This document shows, piece after piece, positions 1-8,060 of a stretch of DNA of 64,000 bases. Location of the stretch: contig CAKPBC010000003.1 in the NCBI GenBank assembly GCA_934140155.1, positions 1 through 64,000 on the forward strand, read 5' to 3'. The DNA comes from an uncultured Bacilli bacterium. GTDB taxonomy: Bacteria > Bacillota_I > Bacilli_A > RFN20 > CAG-826. A program made the translations under genes and the position numbers. Position 1 is the first letter of the stretch, and the number at the start of each line of letters is the position of its first letter. Under the pieces are notes generated by a model. It saw only the letters and a list, made by a program, of their open reading frames with translations, had not been told where the DNA came from and searched no databases.

Positions 1-185
1 AATAAATACAAATTTACCACCGACATAATTTCGACTCTAGAAATTTAAATTATAATTATTATACTATAAATTAACAAAATTCTCCATATTTCCGTGGTAT
101 TTAAATAATAAATTATATATAATAATTTTAGAAATAAAACATAGTTAGCCACCTGTTGCTCACCTGCTCCATTTTATTAATTAAC

Positions 186-208
186 ATCCGATTATTTCGG
201 ATTTTTTT
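186..208 (+). terminator. Intrinsic terminator of an upstream transcript
   Basis: A 6-bp stem (186-191 with 197-202) and 5-base loop are followed by seven T residues. It would end a transcript entering from the left. The remaining bases of 1-374 hold no convincing gene: 1-185 is AT-rich with no reading frame I would support, and the rest is the rimP promoter and leader. Confidence 0.6.
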
Positions 209-248
209 ATGTTCAGATACCAAAGCGTTAAACACAATAAAAAAATTC

Positions 249-277
249 TTGCAATTTGACTTTATTATTAATATAAT
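249..277 (+). promoter_or_regulatory. Promoter of the rimP-nusA-infB operon
   Basis: A -35 box TTGCAA at 249-254 and a -10 box TATAAT at 272-277 are separated by 17 bp, which fits a housekeeping sigma promoter. Transcription would start near 284 and leave a leader of about 90 nt before rimP. Confidence 0.65.
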
Positions 278-283
278 AACAAT

Positions 284-374
284 GTGCTTACGAGAGTAGG
301 TATGATCATTCGTGATCAAAGATGTTTTCTCAGAGTGGGGACCTCCCCACTCTTTGATTTGTTAGGAGGAAAAA
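284..374 (+). promoter_or_regulatory. Structured rimP leader with two hairpins
   Basis: The leader holds a 6-bp hairpin with a TTCG loop (303-308 with 313-318) and a 9-bp GC-rich hairpin with loop ACCT (332-340 with 345-353). Bases 315-321 are also exactly complementary to 352-358, so an alternative fold would disrupt both hairpins. A GC-rich hairpin just before rimP is, from memory, common in Firmicutes. The T-run after the second stem is short, so it may be a stabiliser or weak attenuator rather than a full terminator. Confidence 0.5.
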
Positions 375-845
375 ATGACAGTATTAGAAGAAGTTACTAA
401 TTTAATTAAGCCTAGTTTAGATGAACAAGGCATCAGTATCTATGAGATTACCTATCAAAAAGAAGGTAAAGATATGGTACTTAGAATTTTAGTAGAAAAA
501 ACTGATGAAACTAACATTAGTTTAGACGAAATTGTTAATGTTTCAGAAAAAATTTCTTTATTGCTTGATGAGGCTGATATCATTAAAGATGATAATTACA
601 TGCTTGATGTTGCTTCTGCTGGAGCGGAACATCCAATCAAGTTACAAAAAATTGAAAAATATGTTAACAAGTATGTCAATCTTCATTTGATTAATCCTAT
701 CGAAGGGGAAAATAGTTTCGAGGGTACAATTATTAATGTTAACGAAAATGAGATATCGTTAACTATTAGAATTAAAACAAGAACAAAAACAATTACAATT
801 AATCGTGAAAATGTTGATCGAGCAAGATTAGCAATTAAATTTTAG
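375..845 (+). CDS. rimP: Ribosome maturation factor RimP
   Basis: RimP is a cytoplasmic factor for 30S subunit maturation. The 156-residue product has the usual length and two-domain plan: an N-terminal alpha/beta domain with the family motif around YMLDVASAGAEHP (about residues 76-88) and a C-terminal Sm-like beta domain ending in basic residues. The start is ATG after a strong AGGAGG site. It is the first gene of the rimP-nusA-rnpM-ylxQ-infB-rbfA cluster, a very conserved Firmicutes order, and lies behind the promoter and hairpin leader at 249-374. Confidence 0.95.
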   Translation: MTVLEEVTNLIKPSLDEQGISIYEITYQKEGKDMVLRILVEKTDETNISLDEIVNVSEKISLLLDEADIIKDDNYMLDVASAGAEHPIKLQKIEKYVNKYVNLHLINPIEGENSFEGTIINVNENEISLTIRIKTRTKTITINRENVDRARLAIKF

Positions 846-869
846 AAACAGAAGGGAAAAGTATTATTT

Positions 870-2534
870 ATGATTAATGCAAAAGTATTTTTAGAAGGAC
901 TTGAATCTTTAGAAAATGAAAAGGGACTATCTAGAGAAGTTGTCCTAAACGCACTAAAAGAAGCTATGGAAAAAGCTTTCCGCAAACAACTTGACAAATT
1001 TGATGATGCGTTAGTAAGAGTGGATATTGATGATAAAACATCAACTATAAAACTCTTTCAACTTAAAAAAGTTGTTGAAGAAGTTGATGATGATTTCCTT
1101 GAAATCTCTTTAGAAGATGCAAGAGAAAAAAATCCAGATTTAAATGTTGGTGATTATTATGAAATCCCATATCAACTCGACTTTTTAACCAAAGGTTCTG
1201 TTCAATTAGTTGCTTCAATCTTACGTCAAAAAATAGCTGAAGCTGAAAAAGCTTCTTTATATGACAAGTATAAAGATGAAATTGGCGAAATGGTTCAAGG
1301 ACAAGTTGAAAAAGCTGATGAACGTGGCGCTATTATCAATATTGGTAGATTAAGTGTATTCTTACCACGTAATCACATGATTCCAGGTGAAAGATTTAAA
1401 GTAGGAGATACAGCAAAGTTATTTGTTTCTGATGTTGTATCTACACCAAAAGGAGCTCAAGTTGTCGTTTCACGTACTGATCCAGGTTTCTTAAAAAGAT
1501 TATTTGAAACTGAAGTTCATGAAATTTATGAAGGTACAGTAATTATTAAAAACATTGCTCGTGAAGCAGGACATAGAAGTAAAGTTGCTGTTTATTCATT
1601 AGACCCTAATGTTCCTGCAACTGGTGCATGTATTGGTCCTAATGGTAATCGTATTCAAAAGATTGTTGCTCAATTAGGTAATGGTAATGAAAAAGAAAAA
1701 ATTGATGTTATTAATTACTATGAAAATCCAGGATTATATATCATGGAAGCTTTAAAACCTGCAACAGTTAGAGGTGTACAATTAGATTATGAACATAAAA
1801 AAGCTGTAGCAGTTGTTCAAAATAACGAATTATCAGTGGCTATTGGTAAAATGGGTGTTAATGCTCGTCTAGCAGTTCGTCTAACTGGCTGGAACATTGA
1901 TATTAAAGAATTAGATGAAGCACTTCGTTCTGGTGTTAACTATAAGACTGCAGATCAATTACTAGCAGATGATGAAAATCATGATATTGTCGAAGAAGTT
2001 GAAAATGAAGTAATTGAAGAACCAAAAGAAGAGATAAAAGAAGAGGTTAAAGAGCCTGTCGAAGAAGTAAAAGAAGATGTTGTTGATGCTTCTTCTAAAG
2101 ATGAAGAACCTATTGAAGAAAAAGCTGAAGATAAAGTAATTGAAGAACCAAAAGAAGAGATAAAAGAAGAACCAAAGGAAGAAGTAAAAGTTCATGTTGA
2201 AGAAGAAAAAGAAGAGCCTGAACAAAAAGAAATCAAAGAAGTTACAACAAACAAGACTCTTGCTGATTTAGAAAAAGAACTTGAAAACGAAAAACGTCGT
2301 CGTGAAAATTCTAATAATTATAGACGTCCATGGAAAAAAGCCGAAAAGAAAAATGAAGAATCTAGTACTGAAGAAGATAATTCAATCATTCCTTCAAATA
2401 TTAAAACAGAAAAAATGGATATTTATACTCAAGAAGAATTAGAAGAATTAGATCGTGAAGAAGAAGAAAATTACGATGATGACGATGATGATATCGATTA
2501 CGACGAATTTGATTCTTACTACGATGAAAAATAA
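870..2534 (+). CDS. nusA: Transcription termination/antitermination factor NusA with acidic tail
   Basis: NusA binds RNA polymerase and nascent RNA and controls pausing, termination and antitermination. The N-terminal polymerase-binding domain is followed by an S1 domain (about residues 135-200) and two KH domains, with GACIGPNGNRI near 252 and MGVNARLAVRL near 329. Firmicutes NusA normally ends soon after KH2, at roughly 350-400 residues. This one runs to 554 with a very acidic, low-complexity tail from about residue 365, made of EEPKEE/IKEE-type repeats and ending in an Asp-rich stretch. The tail contains an exact 37-bp DNA repeat, so it probably grew by duplication. Its role is unknown. 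Confidence 0.95.
   Translation: MINAKVFLEGLESLENEKGLSREVVLNALKEAMEKAFRKQLDKFDDALVRVDIDDKTSTIKLFQLKKVVEEVDDDFLEISLEDAREKNPDLNVGDYYEIPYQLDFLTKGSVQLVASILRQKIAEAEKASLYDKYKDEIGEMVQGQVEKADERGAIINIGRLSVFLPRNHMIPGERFKVGDTAKLFVSDVVSTPKGAQVVVSRTDPGFLKRLFETEVHEIYEGTVIIKNIAREAGHRSKVAVYSLDPNVPATGACIGPNGNRIQKIVAQLGNGNEKEKIDVINYYENPGLYIMEALKPATVRGVQLDYEHKKAVAVVQNNELSVAIGKMGVNARLAVRLTGWNIDIKELDEALRSGVNYKTADQLLADDENHDIVEEVENEVIEEPKEEIKEEVKEPVEEVKEDVVDASSKDEEPIEEKAEDKVIEEPKEEIKEEPKEEVKVHVEEEKEEPEQKEIKEVTTNKTLADLEKELENEKRRRENSNNYRRPWKKAEKKNEESSTEEDNSIIPSNIKTEKMDIYTQEELEELDREEEENYDDDDDDIDYDEFDSYYDEK
2008..2044 (+). repeat. 37-bp direct repeat in nusA tail, copy 1
   Basis: This is identical to 2134-2170, at an offset of 126 bp (42 codons, in frame). 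It encodes the EEPKEEIKE-type unit of the acidic tail. Confidence 0.85.
2134..2170 (+). repeat. 37-bp direct repeat in nusA tail, copy 2
   Basis: Second exact copy of 2008-2044. The in-frame offset suggests a duplication that expanded the charged tail. Confidence 0.85.
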
Positions 2535-2560
2535 TTAATTAAACTGAAAGGATGTTGCAA

Positions 2561-2818
2561 ATGAAAAAAATACCAATGCGCCGCTGTGTTGCTAGTAATG
2601 AGATGCTCCCTAAAAATGAGTTAATAAGAATTGTTAAAACTCCTACTGGTGAAGTAATAGTAGATGTAACTGGTAAATTAAATGGTCATGGTGCATATCT
2701 TAAAAAGAACATAGAAACTATAAAACTTGCCCAAAAGAAAAAAATATTAGATCGTGCATTGGAGACTTCTATTCCGGATAGTGTTTATGCGGATTTAGAA
2801 AAGTTAATTCATGAATAA
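2561..2818 (+). CDS. rnpM: RnpM (YlxR family), RNase P modulator
   Basis: A small RNA-binding protein of the YlxR family; in Bacillus the family has been reported to bind and modulate RNase P. The 85-residue product shows the family signatures MRRCVASNE near the start, ELIRIVKT in the middle and GHGAYL, where most members have GRGAY. The ATG at 2561 is preferred over the in-frame ATG at 2552, because the AAAGG at 2547-2551 abuts 2552 but sits 9 nt before 2561. It overlaps ylxQ by 8 nt, suggesting translational coupling. Confidence 0.9.
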   Translation: MKKIPMRRCVASNEMLPKNELIRIVKTPTGEVIVDVTGKLNGHGAYLKKNIETIKLAQKKKILDRALETSIPDSVYADLEKLIHE

Positions 2819-3107
2819 CATTCTTCAGTTGTTGGGTTTAGCTTACAAAGGAAAGCGTATAATTATAGGTGATGATATATTAACTAGTCTTAGACAAAAT
2901 AAAAAATTATCACTTATAATTATTGCTAATGATGTAAGTGAGAACACATTAAAAAAATTTAAGGATAAAGCTAATTTTTATAAAATAGATTATATTATCT
3001 TATTTAGTAAAGAAGAACTTGGCCAATCCTTAGGAAAAGACTATATAAGTGCAGTTGGTATATGTGACAAAAAATTAAAAGAAAAAATTCTTAATGAAAG
3101 CAGGTGA
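2811..3107 (+). CDS. ylxQ: YlxQ, L7Ae-like ribosomal/RNA-binding protein
   Basis: A 98-residue member of the L7Ae/L30e/YlxQ fold, which binds kink-turn RNA. The sequence shows the expected pattern: the N-terminal LLGLAYKGKRIIIG segment, a central hydrophobic strand and a basic C-terminus. It lies between rnpM and infB as in Bacillus and overlaps the 3' end of rnpM. It ends in TGA at 3105-3107, directly before the infB start. Its exact cellular role is not settled in the family. Confidence 0.88.
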   Translation: MNNILQLLGLAYKGKRIIIGDDILTSLRQNKKLSLIIIANDVSENTLKKFKDKANFYKIDYIILFSKEELGQSLGKDYISAVGICDKKLKEKILNESR

Positions 3108-3112
3108 TTTAT

Positions 3113-4960
3113 ATGTCGTTTAATGGAAAAAATAAAAAATCCAAAACAACACGTGTAAGCAATATTCCATCAAATCGAAACATTAATAAAAATGAACTAA
3201 ATAAGGTTAATGGTGGTGTATTCGTTTATACAGGTGACATAACAGTTAGCCAATTATCAAAGGAATTAAATATTCCAGCAACTAGTATAATACGTTTCTT
3301 GTTTATGCAAGGAAAGATGGTTACATTAAATCAAAACCTTGACGATGAACTTATTGGAGAAATTTGTTTAGAGTTTGGTTATGATTTTAAGAAAGAAAAA
3401 GTTGTTAGTGAAGAAAATTTTGAGGAAATAGAAATTGTCGATGATCCAAGTTCTCTTAAAGAGCGTTCCCCTATCGTCACAATTATGGGACACGTTGATC
3501 ATGGTAAAACTACACTTATTGATACTATTCGTAATTCGAATATTGTTGATACAGAAGCTGGCGCTATTACGCAAGCTATTGGCGCTTATCAAAAAGAAAT
3601 TAATGGTAAAAAAATTACCTTTATTGATACTCCAGGACACGAAGCATTTACTGCTATGAGAAGTAGAGGTGCCTCTGTTACGGATATTGTTATTATTGTT
3701 GTTGCTGCTGATGATGGGGTTATGCCTCAAACTAAAGAAGCAATAGATCACGCTCGTGCGGCTAATGTCCCTATCATTATTGCTATTAATAAAATTGATA
3801 AACCAGGCGCAAATGTTGAACGTGTAAAACAAGAATTGATGGAATTGGATATTATTCCAGAAGAATATGGTGGAAAAAATATTTTCTGTGAAATATCTGC
3901 TAAGAAAAATATTGGCATTGATAATTTGCTTGAAAATGTTCTTTTATTAGCTGAAATGCTTGAATTAAAGGCTAATCCTAATCGTTATGCTTTAGGTACA
4001 GTGTTAGAAGCACGCCTTGATAAAGGCGAAGGTGCTAAAGCAACTTTATTAGTACAAAATGGTACATTAAATGCTGGAGACTTTGTTGTTGTCGGTGCGG
4101 CTTATGGTCGTGTTCGTAAAATGACAAATGAACATCGCGCTGAATTAAAATCAGCTGGTCCATCAACACCAGTTGCCATTATTGGTTTAACCGAAGTTCC
4201 AGTTGCTGGTGATAAATTCATGGCTTTCCCAACTGAAAAACAAGCTCGCGAAATTGCTGAAAAACGTAAACTTGCTAAAACTATGGATGAACGTAATTCT
4301 TCTGGTGGAGGTACATTAGAAGATTTATATAACCGAATTCATGAAGGCGAAGTACAAGAAATTAATTGTATTGTTAAAGCAGATAATCAAGGTAGTGCTG
4401 AAGCAGTTAAAGGTGCATTGCTTAATATTCAAGTTGATGGTGTAAAAATCAATGTATTACGCTCAACTGCTGGTGCTATTACAGAAACAGATGTCTTGCT
4501 TGCTTCAACATCTAATGCAATCATTTTCGGATTTAATATTCGTCCAGATGCAAAGATTCGTGCTAAAGCCGAAGAAGCTAAAGTTGATATTCGTTTACAT
4601 ACTATTATTTACCATTTAACTGAAGAAGTTGAAGCCGCTATGAAAGGTTTATTAAAACCAACATATAAGGAACATATTACCGGTCAAGCAGAAATTCGTA
4701 AAGTAATTGTTGCTAGTAAAATTGGTAAAATTGCCGGTTGTATGGTAACTAATGGCGTTATAAAAAGAGATTCATTATGTCGTTTAATGCGTGATGGTGT
4801 AGTTATTTATGAAGGTAAATTAAATTCTTTAAAACGTTTCCAAAACGATGCTAAAGAAGTTGCGGAAAACTATGAATGTGGCTTGACTATTGAAAACTTT
4901 AACGATATTAAAGAAGGAGATATAGTTGAAGGCTACGAAATGGTTGAGGAGAAAAAATAA
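3113..4960 (+). CDS. infB: Translation initiation factor IF-2
   Basis: IF-2 is the GTPase that positions initiator fMet-tRNA on the 30S subunit and promotes subunit joining. The 615-residue product is short because the N-terminal region is small: a basic segment, then an IF2-N type domain around residues 35-90. The GTPase domain carries GHVDHGKTT near residue 126, DTPGHEAF and NKIDKPG, followed by the beta-barrel and C1/C2 domains. The ATG at 3113 is preferred to the GTG at 3104 because of the AGGTGA site 6 nt upstream. rbfA follows after 2 nt. Confidence 0.97.
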   Translation: MSFNGKNKKSKTTRVSNIPSNRNINKNELNKVNGGVFVYTGDITVSQLSKELNIPATSIIRFLFMQGKMVTLNQNLDDELIGEICLEFGYDFKKEKVVSEENFEEIEIVDDPSSLKERSPIVTIMGHVDHGKTTLIDTIRNSNIVDTEAGAITQAIGAYQKEINGKKITFIDTPGHEAFTAMRSRGASVTDIVIIVVAADDGVMPQTKEAIDHARAANVPIIIAINKIDKPGANVERVKQELMELDIIPEEYGGKNIFCEISAKKNIGIDNLLENVLLLAEMLELKANPNRYALGTVLEARLDKGEGAKATLLVQNGTLNAGDFVVVGAAYGRVRKMTNEHRAELKSAGPSTPVAIIGLTEVPVAGDKFMAFPTEKQAREIAEKRKLAKTMDERNSSGGGTLEDLYNRIHEGEVQEINCIVKADNQGSAEAVKGALLNIQVDGVKINVLRSTAGAITETDVLLASTSNAIIFGFNIRPDAKIRAKAEEAKVDIRLHTIIYHLTEEVEAAMKGLLKPTYKEHITGQAEIRKVIVASKIGKIAGCMVTNGVIKRDSLCRLMRDGVVIYEGKLNSLKRFQNDAKEVAENYECGLTIENFNDIKEGDIVEGYEMVEEKK

Positions 4961-4962
4961 TT

Positions 4963-5322
4963 ATGGCTAATCGTAATGAACGTATTCACTCATTAATTCA
5001 AAAAAATGTTTCGGAAATTTTACAATTTGAATTAAAAAATTCTTCAGTAGGATTTGTAAGTGTTACTGAAGCAATTGTTAATAACGATAATTCTTTTGCT
5101 AAAATTTATGTTTCTTTTTTAGGAAAAGGCGATAAAGAAAAAAGACTTGAAGCGCTTAATCGTTGTAAGGGATTTATACGTAGTGAATTAGCAAAAAGAT
5201 TAGATATTTATAAAGTTCCAGAACTTGCTTTTGTGATTGATGATACTTACGAACGCGCCCAAAAATTAGAAGCTTCATTAGCGCGTGAAAAAGAAGCTAT
5301 TGAGCACAAAAAGAAAATTTAA
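4963..5322 (+). CDS. rbfA: Ribosome-binding factor A
   Basis: RbfA is a single KH-type domain protein that helps mature the 16S rRNA 5' region of the 30S subunit. The 119-residue product has normal length, starts with the typical NRNERIHSLIQKNVSEILQ helix and contains the conserved AKIYVSFLG strand. It starts 2 nt after infB with GGAG upstream and is the last gene before the terminator at 5321-5345, so it closes the rimP operon. Confidence 0.95.
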   Translation: MANRNERIHSLIQKNVSEILQFELKNSSVGFVSVTEAIVNNDNSFAKIYVSFLGKGDKEKRLEALNRCKGFIRSELAKRLDIYKVPELAFVIDDTYERAQKLEASLAREKEAIEHKKKI

Positions 5323-5345
5323 CGGTCAGTCTTGGCCGTTTTTTT
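5321..5345 (+). terminator. Intrinsic terminator after rbfA
   Basis: A 7-bp stem (5321-5327 with 5334-5340, one G-T pair) with a 6-base loop is followed by a T-run to 5345. It begins within the rbfA stop codon. Confidence 0.85.
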
Positions 5346-5358
5346 CATTGAATTTTAA

Positions 5359-5386
5359 TTGTCATTTTAGTATTTTATATTATAAT
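5359..5386 (+). promoter_or_regulatory. Promoter of truB
   Basis: TTGTCA (5359-5364), a 16-bp spacer and TATAAT (5381-5386). The expected start near 5393 leaves a leader of about 17 nt before truB. Confidence 0.6.
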
Positions 5387-5409
5387 AATGGTTGGAGAAT
5401 TGTGATACT

Positions 5410-6258
5410 ATGAATGGATTATTTTTAATAAACAAACCTGCTGGCGTTACATCTAGAGATGTATGTAATAGTTTAATGCGAAAGTTCCGTTTTAAAAAAG
5501 TGGGACATGTTGGCACTCTAGATCCTTTTGCAACTGGTTTATTAGTAATAGTAATGGGTAAAGCAACAAAAGTTGTTCCATTTTTAGAAAAAGAAGATAA
5601 ACATTACATCGCAACATTAAAATTGGGTGAAAAAACGGATACTTTAGATTTAGATGGAAAAATAATTGAAAGAAAAGAAGTTCCAGAATTAAATAAAAAA
5701 GAAGTTTCAAAAATTTTACATTCCTTCGTTGGAAAATTGAATCAACTTCCTCCAATGTATTCAGCAGTAAAATATAAAGGCGTTCCACTATATAAACTAG
5801 CAAGATCTAACATTGAGATAGATCGAAAAATTAGAACAATTGAAATAATTAAAGTTCGTTTAATATCAATTAAAGATAATATGATTAAATTTTCTCTTGA
5901 TTGCTCTAAAGGAACCTATGTACGTACATTTGGTGAGCAATTTGCAGAAAAACTTGGAACAGTTGGTCATTTGATTAGTTTAAAGCGCACTAGAGTTGGT
6001 AGTTTTTCTTTAAAACAAGCTAAAACAGTTCGTAGTGTTAAAAAAGAAAATATTATTAATTCATACGAAGCATTAAAAAGCATGGATACTATAACAGTAG
6101 ATGAAAAAACTGCGAAAGAAATAAAAGATGGAAGAATAATGGAATTAATCGACCATAATAAGTTAGTTTTGTTCATAGATGAAAAATGTAATCCGCTTGC
6201 GGTTTATCAACAAGTTGAAGATACGAATATATATAAAAGCTTACGTGGCTTATTTTAG
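5410..6258 (+). CDS. truB: tRNA pseudouridine(55) synthase TruB
   Basis: TruB makes pseudouridine 55 in the T-loop of tRNAs. The 282-residue product contains the catalytic Asp motif GTLDPFATGLL near residue 40, KVGHVG just before it and the conserved CSKGTYVRT segment near residue 170. A PUA-like C-terminal part is reduced. The ATG at 5410 is chosen over an upstream in-frame TTG at 5392, which lies at the predicted transcription start. Bacillus has truB-ribF-rpsO in this place; here ribF is not between truB and rpsO. Confidence 0.95.
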   Translation: MNGLFLINKPAGVTSRDVCNSLMRKFRFKKVGHVGTLDPFATGLLVIVMGKATKVVPFLEKEDKHYIATLKLGEKTDTLDLDGKIIERKEVPELNKKEVSKILHSFVGKLNQLPPMYSAVKYKGVPLYKLARSNIEIDRKIRTIEIIKVRLISIKDNMIKFSLDCSKGTYVRTFGEQFAEKLGTVGHLISLKRTRVGSFSLKQAKTVRSVKKENIINSYEALKSMDTITVDEKTAKEIKDGRIMELIDHNKLVLFIDEKCNPLAVYQQVEDTNIYKSLRGLF

Positions 6259-6279
6259 AACAAAAAAGTAAAATATTTG

Positions 6280-6308
6280 TTGCTATTTAAACCACAATTG
6301 TGTAAACT
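6280..6308 (+). promoter_or_regulatory. Promoter of rpsO
   Basis: TTGCTA (6280-6285), a 17-bp spacer and TAAACT (6303-6308). The boxes are imperfect but well spaced and precede a structured leader. Confidence 0.45.
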
Positions 6309-6313
6309 AATTT

Positions 6314-6392
6314 CGTAACTTATTCTATGAATAACGAATCCTCGTCGTTTTTCTTGGATTAAGCCGGACAAATAAATAAGGAGGAAATTAAA
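6314..6392 (+). promoter_or_regulatory. rpsO leader, candidate S15 autoregulatory RNA
   Basis: The leader before rpsO can form a hairpin 6320-6325 with 6329-6334 (closed further by 6314-6315 with 6335-6336) and, directly next to it, a second stem 6337-6341 with 6356-6360. Adjacent stems before rpsO recall the S15-binding leaders known in other bacteria. The match to a known class is inference. Confidence 0.4.
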
Positions 6393-6662
6393 ATGGCACT
6401 AACAACTGAAAAAGTCGCAGAATTAGTAAAAACTTATGGACGCGATGAAAAAGACACAGGTTCTACTGAAGTACAAGTTGCTATTCTTACTGAACAAATC
6501 AATGCTTTAACAGCTCATTTAAAAGTTCATAAGAAAGATCATCATAGTAGACGTGGCCTTTTAAAATTAGTTGGTAAGAGAAGAAATCTTCTTGATTATC
6601 TTGCTAAAAAAGATAAAGAAAGATATGTTGCTCTTATTGGCAAATTAGGATTACGTAAATAG
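6393..6662 (+). CDS. rpsO: 30S ribosomal protein S15
   Basis: S15 is a primary binder of the 16S rRNA central domain. The 89-residue product has exact family length and the conserved DTGSTEVQVAILT and HHSRRGLLKLVGKRR segments. A strong AAGGAGG site precedes the ATG. It appears to be a single-gene transcript, with its own promoter and leader upstream and a terminator at 6672-6704. Confidence 0.98.
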   Translation: MALTTEKVAELVKTYGRDEKDTGSTEVQVAILTEQINALTAHLKVHKKDHHSRRGLLKLVGKRRNLLDYLAKKDKERYVALIGKLGLRK

Positions 6663-6671
6663 TAATTATTT

Positions 6672-6704
6672 AAGAGTCATTGCAATATGGCTCTTTTATT
6701 TTTG
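6672..6704 (+). terminator. Intrinsic terminator after rpsO
   Basis: A 9-bp stem (6672-6680 with 6687-6695, one G-T pair) with a 6-base loop is followed by a T-rich tract. Confidence 0.85.
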
Positions 6705-6795
6705 TTCATAATTGCTATAATTTAAGAGAAATATATATTTATATATATAGAGTATTGAAAAAATTGTTTAAAAACAGAAAGGATATGCAGAGACA

Positions 6796-7449
6796 ATGTT
6801 TGTAAAATTGGTTGATAGTAAAAAGAAACAGCATCTATATCCAGCACGTTTTTCGTTTTGGTATTTGTTTTTTGGACCAATTTATACTTTAGTGAGAAAA
6901 AGTTTTCCATATAGTATTTTATGCCTTGTCTATCATCTTTTTTTAGTGCCTAAAAGCTTAGTAATTAAATTTTTTACGCTATTTAATCTTGATGAAAGTG
7001 TAATTAATGTTCTTGCTTATCCGCATTTTAATTTTGATATTTTTACTTATTTATTTATTTTAATTATTCCAAGAATCTTAATTGCCGCTTTTATTGATAA
7101 TTATTATTTAAATATTGCTATTAATAAAAAGAATATGTTGCCAGCAGATGACGCTTCATTAGAAAAATTAAGCAAGATTTCTCAAAAATATAAAGATTTA
7201 CCAGTTGATTCATCTTTTTTAGAAAAAACAACGTTTAATTTAAACAAAGAAGAAAATAGTAACGATAAAAAGAAAAACTATTTAGATTTAGATAAAACTA
7301 ATTTATTAAGTAAAGATGAAATTAAAAATAAAGAACTAAAAGATTCTTATTATCAAAATCAATTAGATATATTATATGGAAAATATGAGTCTGGCTTTAT
7401 TAGTGAAGAAGAACTTATTGAACATAAAAAAAGATTATTCAAGGAATGA
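6796..7449 (+). CDS. Membrane protein with DUF2628-like N-terminus and SHOCT-like C-terminus
   Basis: Function unknown. The 217-residue product begins with a short polar segment, then hydrophobic segments around residues 20-60 and 80-105. The FWYLFFGPIYTLVRK motif resembles DUF2628-type small membrane proteins. A charged linker follows, and the last 30 residues (LYGKYESGFISEEELIEHKK) resemble the SHOCT domain, a short C-terminal oligomerisation motif. The AAAGG site at 6778-6782 is 13 nt before this ATG. It lies alone between rpsO and a cell wall hydrolase gene. The domain names are resemblance by eye only. Confidence 0.7.
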   Translation: MFVKLVDSKKKQHLYPARFSFWYLFFGPIYTLVRKSFPYSILCLVYHLFLVPKSLVIKFFTLFNLDESVINVLAYPHFNFDIFTYLFILIIPRILIAAFIDNYYLNIAINKKNMLPADDASLEKLSKISQKYKDLPVDSSFLEKTTFNLNKEENSNDKKKNYLDLDKTNLLSKDEIKNKELKDSYYQNQLDILYGKYESGFISEEELIEHKKRLFKE

Positions 7450-7508
7450 TATTTTTTGTTTAAGTGTTACAAATCATAAATTGCTCATATTATAAATTGG
7501 GTGATTAT

Positions 7509-7928
7509 ATGCCAAGATGTAAATATACAAATAGTGAAGTTTCTCTTTTAGCGCGACTTATGCGCTCAGAAGCAGTGGGTGAAGGTCGTTTTGGAATGAA
7601 ATTAGTAGGTAATGTTGTTATTAACCGCGTTGTTGCAAAATGTTTGAATTTTAGAAAAGTAAATAATATCACACAAGTAATTTATCAAAAAGGTCAATTT
7701 GCAGGAATATCGGGAAAGTTGTTTTATGGAAATGCCACAAGCGTTGAAAGAAGATTGGCACTCGACACAATTAATTTCTGGAGAGCTTATCCAGCATATG
7801 CCGCTTTATTTTATCAAAATCCTGGAAAAGGTAAAACTTGTAGCAAACGATTTTGGGGAACTTACGCTGGAAAATTCAAAAATCACTGCTTTTATAACGC
7901 TGATGCAAGTGCAAAATGCCGTTTGTAA
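7509..7928 (+). CDS. SleB-like cell wall hydrolase
   Basis: This 139-residue protein resembles the catalytic domain of the Hydrolase_2 family (SleB/CwlJ), lytic enzymes that cleave spore cortex or vegetative peptidoglycan. Visible signatures are LLARLMRSEAVGEGRFG with the likely catalytic Glu, VGNVVINRV and the QFAGIS segment. There is no signal peptide and no peptidoglycan-binding domain, so it is a bare catalytic domain, as in CwlJ. The ATG at 7509 follows a GGGTGAT site; upstream in-frame starts have none. With gpr and the Cse60-like gene it hints at a sporulation background. Confidence 0.75.
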   Translation: MPRCKYTNSEVSLLARLMRSEAVGEGRFGMKLVGNVVINRVVAKCLNFRKVNNITQVIYQKGQFAGISGKLFYGNATSVERRLALDTINFWRAYPAYAALFYQNPGKGKTCSKRFWGTYAGKFKNHCFYNADASAKCRL

Positions 7929-8060
7929 ATAAAATAATTAAAAAAAATTTAAAAAAAAGTGAAAAAAAAGTAATTTGTCATTTGCCAAAATACCAAAGCG
8001 ATTTTTTTATGGACTATATTATATATGGAAGAAATTGCCATTAATCGTGAGGTGTAAAGT

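Noticed and set aside
1..185. Possible tRNA or other RNA gene suggested by a CCA-like end near 170
   Set aside because: No matching acceptor stem or T-arm could be found upstream; the region is just AT-rich.
128..319. A 63-codon minus-strand open frame upstream of rimP
   Set aside because: It covers the rimP promoter, an intrinsic terminator and a leader hairpin on the other strand and shows no family resemblance, so it is treated as chance.
1962..2225. A Phe-rich minus-strand open frame
   Set aside because: It is the antisense of the Glu/Lys repeats in the nusA tail and has no independent support.
7699..7932. A second frame within the cell wall hydrolase gene
   Set aside because: It overlaps the SleB-like gene in another frame, has no ribosome site and no family resemblance.
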